NCBI GenBank assembly: GCA_024743405.1
Contig: JANSWP010000021.1
Span: forward strand, 16,908 to 80,907
Source: Bacteroidota bacterium
Lineage (GTDB): Bacteria > Bacteroidota > Bacteroidia > Chitinophagales > Saprospiraceae
Reading direction: 5' to 3'
Length of the DNA: 64,000 nucleotides
Shown here piece by piece: positions 19,160 through 28,900 of this stretch. Numbering within the stretch: position 1 is the first letter of the stretch; each line of letters opens with the position of its first letter. The position numbers and the translations under genes are program-made. The notes below the pieces were generated by a model. It did no database searches and was not told the DNA's origin. It was given only the letters and a program-made list of their open reading frames with translations.

Positions 19160-22100
19160 ATGAAAAGTGCAAACATTTACCCGAAAGTTCTACTGATAGC
19201 CTCTTTCCTTGTCCTGAGTTTCAGCTCGACTTTTGCTCAATTGGATTTAAAAATCCAATTGATGGAAGACTCTCTTTGGGGAGTCTTTGTCAAGCCACAG
19301 GGTTCTATCACTCCTACCACTTCTACCATTACAGGTTCTGCTCAGGTGACAATAGTCGCACCAACTGGGTTTAACCTACAGGATTCCCAAATTATAGACG
19401 TGGCAGGAAGCTGGGAGTTAAATGCGCCCGTGGTGGCGCCTGTGGAAAACCCAACAATGGATTACTTCTCTATTGGTTTCGATACAGATAATCCACAAAT
19501 TGTTTATGAATCTGGGGAGGAAACACTCTTATTTACAATTTCAAGAACTGGTAATTGTCCAGATACACTTTACCTAATTGATAATACAACTGATCCATTT
19601 ATACCGGATAATTCTGCTTTTCCAGGCTGTGGTCCAGGAACGAATTCAGAGTGTAATAATCCTGGAAATAACATAGATGTTTTTGACGCAGGGGCAGGTG
19701 GTGCGCAATATTTTTATACAGGTAATTACGCTTTATCTGCCTGGAGTTGCCAGGATTGTGACGGCGACGGTATTTTGAACGCATTTGAAGATACGAATGG
19801 TAACGGCATATTTGACGCGGGAGATGCTTCCGACCTTTGTGATATTTGTGATCCAATACATCCAGAGACAGCTCTATTAGATTTTTATGGGGAAGATTTG
19901 ATTTGTGCGGATGATGTAGCTGATACGGCTTATCTAGTCGTAACAATAGAAGGTGGATGGACTCCTTATTCTGTTACTTATACAGATGGAACCTCAAACT
20001 TTATTGTATCTAATTATACAAGTGGTGATACAATCAAGATCGTTCCAACTACTACCGAAACTTATTCTCTCGTAACTATAGAAGATATTAATAATTGTAT
20101 TATTGACCCAGATTCTTTGGATGGAACCATTCCAATTTTGGTGGAAGGACCACTTAGTTTTACACAAAACCCAACTAGTGTAAGTGTATGCTCAGGAAAT
20201 GATACCTATTTCGCTTCAGGAGCAACTAATGGTGGTGATGGCGATATTATATATACTTGGCAAATTAGTACAGATGGTGGTTCCTCATTTAATAATTTAG
20301 GAAATGGAACACCTTATTCTGGTGCGGATACAGATTCTTTGATTCTTAGTGATGTCGCAGGGCTAGATGCCAATCAATATCGATTAGCTATTTCAACAGC
20401 GTCTTGTGATACAACCTACTCTAGCTCAGCAACGCTTACCGTAGAAGGACCTGTAACTATCACTACTCAACCAACTGATGAAACTGTTTGTGCAACTGAC
20501 AATGTAACTTTTACTTCAGGAGGAGCGAATGCAGGGCAAGGCACATTGAGTACGGTTTGGGAAATTTCAAGAGATGAAGGGGTTACCTATAATGATGTTG
20601 AAACAGATCCATCCTTATATAGTGGACAAACTGGAGCAGCATTGACTATTTCTAGTGTTCCTGATACCTTAGATAATTATTATTATCGATTGAGGGTAGA
20701 GACAGATAGTTGTTCAAGTCAGTATTCCGATCCAGCAATTTTAAGAGTAGAAGGACCTTTAGCCTTTACATTGCAACCAACAGATGTCTCTGCTTGTGCT
20801 GGTCAACCTGTCCAATTCCCTATTGCTATTCAAAATCCAGGTTCAGGAACTTTGGTATATCAATGGCAAGAAAATAGTGGTAGTGGATGGGTCAATTTAG
20901 ATAATAATGGAACTTATGGAGGTACAAAATCTGATACCTTAGTAATAACAGATGTAGAAGGTTTGGATGGTTATCAATATCAAGTACTTGTTAGAACAGG
21001 TGTTTGTTCAGCAATCACCTCTGCAACTGCTACCTTAACCATTGATGGTACCTTGACTTGGGATGATTCAGTAACTCGTGATACAATAGTATGTTCTGGA
21101 ACTGATGCTGCATTCTTTGTAAGTGCAACTATTTCGCAAGGAACAATTTCCTGGCAATGGCAAAGAAGTGCTGATGGAAATACTTGGATTGACCTTCAGG
21201 ATGGAGGGGCATATTCAGGTGTTACATCTACGACATTAGACATTAGTCCAGCACTAGATTCTATTTCAGAATCTTATTTTCGAGCGGTCGTTTCGACTTC
21301 GACTGGAGCTTGTAGCGATGTGGGGTCAGAAGAAGCACAATTATTTGTAGAAGGACCACTAACGGTTACTGTGGAGCCTATTGATGCTGATGTTTGTTCA
21401 GGAAATCCTCATACATTCAGTACGACGATTGACAACCCTGGATGGGGAGATGTAAGCTACCAATGGTATGTGAGTGTTAACAATGGAAGTTCTTATTCTC
21501 CATTAGGAAATACCGGAGTCTATAATGGTGCATTTACGGATAAATTAAGTATCTCAAATGTGGCAGGTTTGTCACCAATAAGTGGACCAGATTATCTCTT
21601 TAAATTAGAAGCTTCAACTTCAACTTGTACTACTATTGAAACTGCAGCTGCAGCGTTGACGGTAGAGGGGCCTGTAAATATTGATGATGATCCTAATGAT
21701 GTGACGATTTGTGATAGTGGTGACACTTACTTTGAGGCAGATATATCTAATCTTGGATCTGGAACAATGACTTATCAATGGCAGGTAACAACTGATGGAA
21801 TCAGTTATGCTAACTTAAGTGATAATGCAGTATATGGTGGAACTGATACCGATTCATTGATCATGACTTCTGTTCCTACAGGGTATAGTGGACGATGCTA
21901 TAGATTGAGAATAACAACTGGCGAATGTACAGGTGGTGATGCTTTTTATACAGAAGACGCTTGCTTGACTGTTGAAGGACCTATTTCAATAACAACTCAA
22001 CCTGACGATGAAATTGAATGTTCAGATGATTTCGTACAATTTACTGTCGGAACTTTGAATGGTGGAGAAGGAGACATTCTTTTCCAATGGGAAGAGTCAA

Positions 22101-25100
22101 CTGATAATGGAAGTACATGGACGCCATTAACTAACTCTGGAGTCTATAACGGAACAGATACGGATACCTTAAGTATTTCTGATTTGACCAGTTTAGGTGG
22201 CAATCAATACCACGTAATTGTAAGCACAGGACAATGTGCTTCTACTACTTCAACAGATGCTTTATTGACCGTTGAAGGACCTATTTCATTCGTTGATCCA
22301 CCAGATAATATCACAAGATGTGCAGAAGACGGCGTTACTTTCGAAGTGACAGTAGTCAATCAAGGAGCTGGAGGTGTACCTACAGTTGTTTGGGAAGAAA
22401 GTACTGATAATGGATTAACGTGGTCAGCATTATCTGATGGAGGCGTTTATTCAGGAACAGGAAGTACTACCTTAGTTATTAGCCAGATATTAGGATTACA
22501 TGGCAATCAATACCGTGCAGTTGCGAATACAGCTAATTGTGAAGACCTTGCTTCACCACCAGCGGCAGTATTTGTAGAAGGACCTATTTCTATCACTGAT
22601 GAGCCAGATGATATTATTGTATGTGCAGATGGAACAGCTAACTTCAATATCTTAACTGAAAATCTTGGATTAGGATCTATTCAATATCAATGGCAAGAAA
22701 ATGATGGTTCTACGGGTTGGGTGAATCTCTCCGATGGATCAGATTATTCTGGTACAAGTACTGGGAATTTAAGTGTAACAAATTTGATCCCTAAAGATGG
22801 GTATCAATATCAAGTTATTATCCAGACAACTTATTGTTCTTCAGTAACTTCTACAGCTGCAACCATGACCGTTGAAGGACCAATGACTTGGGATGATCAG
22901 CCTGATGATGTAATACAATGTTCAGCTGAAGGAACTTCCTTTACCGTAGGTGCATCGATAGCAAACTCTGGTTCTATAACCTATCAATGGCAATATAGTA
23001 CAGATGGAATTACCTGGATGGATTTATCTGATGCTGGTGTTTATTCAAATACTGGTGCGGCGACTATGTCTATCTCTGATGTTGTAGGATTGAATGATTA
23101 CCTATATCGAGCGGTAGCATCTTCTGGTACTTGCTTTGATTTCGAATCAGACCCAGCAAGATTGACTGTGGAGGGACCATTAAACATCACTGCTTTAAAT
23201 CAGCCTGATGATGTGACTGCATGTTCCGATTTAGGTGTTGTTTTCGCCGTAAGTGTAGATAATACAGGAGAAGGAAATATCGAATATCAATGGGAAGAAA
23301 GCCCAGATGATGGTACGACTTGGAATACTTTATACAATCAGAATAGATATAATGGTGTAACTACAGACACGTTGAGTATTGACACGGTCTCTAATTTGTA
23401 TAATTATTTATATAGAGTTAGAGTTTGGACACAGTCTTGTAACATTATGGTTTCCGACTCAGCAAGAGTTACGGTAGAAGGACCATTGGAGGTGACAGAT
23501 CATCCAAATGATACTACTGTTTGTTCTGGTAGCCCAACTTTCTTCTGGTTACAATATACAAATGGTGCTGGACCTACCGGAAACGAAGTTTTCCAATGGC
23601 AAGTAAGTACCAATGGCGGAGCTACCTATGCTGATGTGCCAGCAGGTGCACCTTATGGTGATTGGGATACAAGAATCTTGCAGATAAGCGATGTCGCTAA
23701 TTTATATAACTATAAGTATCGGTGCTTAATTAGCTCTCCAGAGTGTGCAGCTATTGCCTCTGATCCAGCTACTTTGGTCGTTGAAGGTCCATTAGGATTC
23801 ACAACTCAGCCTGTAGATGTATCTGTTTGTAACAACCGAGATACTATTTTCAATTCTACGGTATTTAACTCTGGGTCAAATGCCATGGTTATGCAATGGG
23901 AAGTAAGTACTGATGCAGGTAACACCTTTAATCCAATCAGTAATGGTGCAGATTATAGTGGAGTTACTACAGAAGATCTTAGAGTTATTATAACAGATGG
24001 AAAAGACCAATATCAGTATAGATTAACTTTGACAACTCCGACTTGTACTGTTATTTCTAGTGAAGTAACCTTAACCGTAAAAGATGCTTGTTTGGACGGA
24101 ACATGTGACTTTGATTTAGATGGTATGGATAATGATTCGGATGAGGACGATGACGATGACGGATTAGATGATACTTGGGAAGATTATATCACTGCAAACA
24201 GTTTGGCTTTAGTCGGGGTACAACACACAATGGACAATTGTAATCCTGATTCTGATGGTGATGGTATCACCGATGATCAAGAAGATCCAGATGCTGATGA
24301 TTATAGTAATGGTGAGGAGACAGATGGTGATACTGTATTTGATGGTGATCCACTTGATCCTTGTGATCCGATACTTAGTTCTTCTTGTATTGGTATTGTA
24401 CTTGACTTGAGGGTATTCCTTCAAGGTGCACGCATGAATCCGGATGCAACAGGATCATTGGAGGTTTCTGATACACTTATGAGAGATGATTTACGAGCAG
24501 CATCCTATATCCCAACTACAGAACCTTATACTGCACTTGGCTTTGAGCACACAGGTGACGGTGGTGGCGAAATGGTCACCGATAGTTTGACTGTATTTGG
24601 TGTGACTGGTGAAAATGCAATTGTGGATTGGGTTTATGTAGAGATAAGAAGCTCGATTGAGTTAGATAGTGTCATCACAACTCGTTCTGCATTACTCCAA
24701 AGAGATGGAGATATCGTTGATGTGGATGGTACTTCTTTTTTAAGCTTCCCTAATACAGTTGCTGGACCTTACTTTGTAGTTGTTCGACACAGAAATCACT
24801 TGGGTGTTATGACTGTTTCGGCGGGAGATTTAAGTCCAATTGTTCAAGAGTTTGACTTTACGGATACCACATTTACACCACATGGGACAAATTCGATGTT
24901 TGAAGAGGACAACCGGTATTATATGTGGGCTGGGGATTTGAACAGTGATGGAAAATCTATCTATCAAGGACCTCTAGTAATGACCTATTTACCCAGTTAG
25001 CTACTGTACTTAGTGACTATGATAATGAGGATTTACTTCCTAACTATATTAGTCGCGGTTATGCAGCTTCAGATATTGACATGGATGGAAAAACCATTTA

Positions 25101-25209
25101 TCAGGGACCAGGTTCTGATCGTACCAAACTATTATTTGGGGTAATATTCTCCTATCCAGAAAATGGAAGTGTGTTAGCAAATTATGTTATTTTACAACAG
25201 CTTCCGTAA
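19160..25209 (+). CDS. Giant secreted adhesin-like protein with 13 Ig-like repeats (frameshifted near the 3' end)
   Basis: The open frame runs from the ATG at 19160 to a stop at 24998-25000. The true end is probably 25209, reached after restoring one base near 24972. Parts in order: signal peptide ending in STFAQ; an N-terminal beta-rich domain shared with the next two proteins; a Ca-binding DCDGDGILNAFEDTNGNG motif; 13 tandem Ig-like repeats of about 100 residues, most starting VEGP and holding two Cys; a TSP3-like Asp-rich segment (DEDDDDDGLDD); a C-terminal domain with RDGDIVDVDG and VVVRHRNHLGVMT; and GDLNSDGKSIYQGP dockerin-like motifs. It is likely surface-exposed or matrix-forming. The function is inferred, not known. 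Confidence 0.75.
20141..24080 (+). repeat. Thirteen tandem Ig-like repeats (coding)
   Basis: Each unit is about 300 bp and usually begins with VEGP (one has IDGT), followed by a QP(T/D)D(V/D) strand, a Cys, a YQWQ/VWEE-S-DNG segment, YSG(T)..D.L.I..V and a second Cys near SG.C. Units are divergent at the DNA level, so they are old duplications rather than a recent array. Confidence 0.8.
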
Positions 25210-25984
25210 CAAGAAAAACTTGTTATTCTTTTCGGAGAATCTAAAAGTAAGTTGATTTATTCTTAACCAATAGTTTAGAAATGATGACGGCGGTTCGAGT
25301 GCTCGAGCCGCCGTTTTTGTATTGATGTTGATTAATGTGTAGGTAGCCAAAAATTAACGATTGTATTGGTGAATTATCTCTATTTTTTTGCTAAAATTTA
25401 TATAGGGAAAAGGCTTCTTTTTTGACGAAAAGATGCAAAATGTCTTAATTCCAAAATTAAAGCTAACCTTTGGTACAATATTTGTCAATTAGTTATCTGA
25501 ACTTTCCCCCTTTACTTATTCCCCTCGAAGTTTTATTAGTTTCCACTCCCTTTGACAATAAGATTCCCCTCTTATTTTATTATTTAAATTGGTATAAATC
25601 AATTTCCTCATTTTAAGAGATTGATTTATAGGTATTTAAATTAGTTGATTTTTATTGATGCATCTCCCACTTGACATTTAGGATCAAAAACACTGAACAA
25701 ATTCTTTGAACAATGAAGAAAATTACATTCACCTTGCTTTCCGCTTGGAATTCCTTTATTCCTAATAAGCGGCAGTCCGTCTCTATTTTCCCCTTTATCA
25801 AAACTATTCCTTTTCAGAAATAAGTTGTGTGAGAATCCTTTTCTGGAATATCACACTTCTGAGCAATTTTTTGAAAAGATTAAAACTCATCCAAATGAAG
25901 AGTTGCCTTAGGTGTGGATAAACGAAAGGAATTGACTCCATTTTCACTCATGAAACATAATTCGTCATCCACAAAATTTTTCTA
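25210..25984. other. Long intergenic region, 775 bp
   Basis: Contains the terminator of the first giant gene and then AT-rich DNA with no convincing gene. One 36-codon ATG frame at 25713-25823 exists but has no support. The last 300 bases presumably carry the promoter of the second giant gene. Confidence 0.5.
25286..25319 (+). terminator. Strong rho-independent terminator
   Basis: GC-rich stem acggcggttcgag / ctcgagccgccgt followed by five T. It lies about 75 bases after the frame-corrected stop at 25209, supporting 25209 as the original gene end. Confidence 0.85.
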
Positions 25985-28900
25985 ATGATAACCATAAATC
26001 TACAATGTATAAAATCGACGCTTTGGTTAGGGTTGCTATTGTTACTAGCTACGCCTCTTACTGCGCAGCTAGATCTAAAAGTCGGACTTGACCCTGACGG
26101 AAAAACTTATACTGTTTATGTTAAACCGGATAACTCCATTACTCCTTCTTCAAATACTTATACAGGTACTGGACAAATTACATTGGTAGTGCCTAATGAT
26201 TTTGAATATACCAACTTTCAAGAGTATCATGGAGCTTGGAATTACTTGCCGCCTTTTGTTTCGGTCGCTAAGGCACCCGTAGAGAATCCTGCCAAAGATT
26301 ATATCTCTATCGGACTTAATGATGATTCCCCTCAGATTATTTATGAGTCTGGAGTGGAAACTGTGCTGTTTACTTTTGAAAGAGTAGGGAATTGCACCGG
26401 CGAAATTTACATTATTGATAATTTGAATGATCCTTTTGCTCAATTACCTAATAGTGCGGGAACGAATCCTGGTAACGACTTGGGTGTTTTTGATTTTGGA
26501 AACGGATTAGCCAGTTATTTCTATAATGGAAATTATGGTGGCAGCTCTGCCGATTGTGAAGATAATGATGACGATGGAATTATTAATAGTATTGAAGATG
26601 CAGATGGAAATGTTATGTACGATGCGTTGTTGGGTGAAACGGATTTGAATAATCCGGATACTGATGGAGATGGAATTGATGATGGAATAGAGGATGCTAA
26701 TATGAATGGAATCGTTGATGCAGGAGAATCTGATCCAACTGACTATTGTGATCCTGATGCTACTACTCCAACTTGTGATTTTGATGGGGATATGATCCTA
26801 AATATAAATGATCCTGATGATGATAACGATGGTGTCAATGACATCGATGATATTGATGATTTTAATATAAATAGTGATTCGGATGATGATGGTGTGGTAG
26901 ATATTGAGGAGACGAATACTGGAAGTGATCCTCTAGATCCTTGTGACCCGAATCCGGTTTCTATAGCTTGTCTTGGAGATGATTTAGATGGCGATGGTTA
27001 TTATGCGGGGCTTCCGGTCAATGACCCATTGCATGATCCAGATGATAGTTTACCATGTGTTCCAGATGATTGTGCGCCTACCTGCGACTTTGATTTTGAT
27101 GGTTTTGCTAATCAAGACGAAAATGATGATGACGGTGATGGGGTTACAGACTTAAATGATAGTGACCCATGTGACCCATTGAGTGATTCTGATAATGATG
27201 GTTTATCAGATGTTTTAGAAACAGGTGGTGATGGAAGTTATGACCCAGGAATAGATACCAATCCTTTAGCAGATGATACCGACAATGATGGAATTTTAGA
27301 TGGTGTGGAAGATGCTAATCAAAATGGAACATTAGATACAGGTGAAACGGATCCAATGAATGCCAATACGGATGGTGATAATTTAGATGATGGAGAAGAA
27401 GATGCTAATTTTAATGGAACAATAGATCCTGGTGAATCCGACCCATTAGAAATTTGTGACCCTGAAGAAGTGTTTCCAACTTGTGATTTTGATGGTGATG
27501 GAACCATTAATAGTGAGGACGACGATGATGACAATGACGGGGTTTTGGATATCGACGATATCAATGATTATAATCCAAACTCTGATTCTGATGGGGATGC
27601 TATTACTGATAATGAAGAAACCAATGGAGATGGAAATTACGACCCTACTGTCGATAGTGATCCGCTGAATCCTTGTGATCCCAATCCTGCTATCGCAGCT
27701 TGTATAGAAGAAGATCTAGATGGAGACGGCTATTATGGTAATTACCCCAATAGCAATAATTTATATGACCCAAATGATGCAGACCCATGTATTCCTGATG
27801 TGTCAGTAGGAAAATGTGATTTTGATGAAGATGGTTTGGTGAATTCTGTTGATACGGATGACGATGATGATGGGGTAAATGACAATTTGGATATTGAAAA
27901 CTATAACCCTAATAGTGACTCTGATGGAGACGGTATAACAGATGATGTAGAGACGGGTATGGATGGACATTATGACCAAGGAGATGATACCAGCCCATTA
28001 GATGATGATACCGATAATGACAATCTTCCAGATGGTATAGAAGATGCCAATAAAAATGGATCTATGGAAATGGGCGAAACGGATCCGCTTAACGCTGATT
28101 CTGATGGTGATGGAATAATAGATGGAACAGAAGACCTTAACCATAATGGCTCAATCGATCCTGATGAAAGCGATCCTTTGGATTTTTGTGATCCTAACTC
28201 CACCTTTTTAGATTGCGATCCTGATGGTGATGGTCTGCCCAATATCATAGATGAAGATGATGATTGCGATGGTGTTTTAGATGTGGACGATGTAGATCCA
28301 TTTGATCCAGAAAGTGATAGTGATGGTGACGGTTTGAGTGATAATCTAGAAACAGGTGGGGATTGTATTTACAATCCTGGTGTTGATACGGATCCATTGA
28401 ATGAAGATACAGACGCGGACGGTATCAAGGATGGTATCGAAGATTTTGACCAAGATGGTATTCATGATTTTTCAGAAACAGATCCTTTAAATCCTGATAC
28501 GGATGGAGATGGCTTATTGGATGGAACAGAAGACCTCAATTTCAATGGTATGGTTGATGTCGGTGAATCCGATCCTTTAGATGAATGTGACCCATTTGCA
28601 ATTGGTCCCATTTGTGATGGTGTAGATGAGGATGATGATGGTTATTTTGAAAATGTCCTGAGTACAGATCCATTATTTGATCCAGATGATACCAACCCAT
28701 GTGACCCTGATGTCACGGTAAATGCTTGTGATTTTGATATGGATGGATTAGTCAATCAAGATGATACAGATGATGATTGCGATGGTGTTCCGGATATTTT
28801 TGATGTCAATGCTTACAATGTAAATAGTGATAGTGATGGCGATGGATTGACGGATAATATAGAAACAGGTGGCGATTGTGTTTATGATATTGGAGAAGAT

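Noticed and set aside
24960..24985. Programmed -1 ribosomal frameshift in the Ig-repeat gene
   Set aside because: The shift direction would fit, but there is no X XXY YYZ slippery heptamer or clear downstream structure. A missing base is simpler.
25713..25823. 36-codon ATG frame (MKKITFTLLSAWNSF...) in the spacer between the two giant genes
   Set aside because: The start looks like a signal peptide, but the frame is short, lacks any conserved feature and lies in the presumed promoter region. Chance is more likely.
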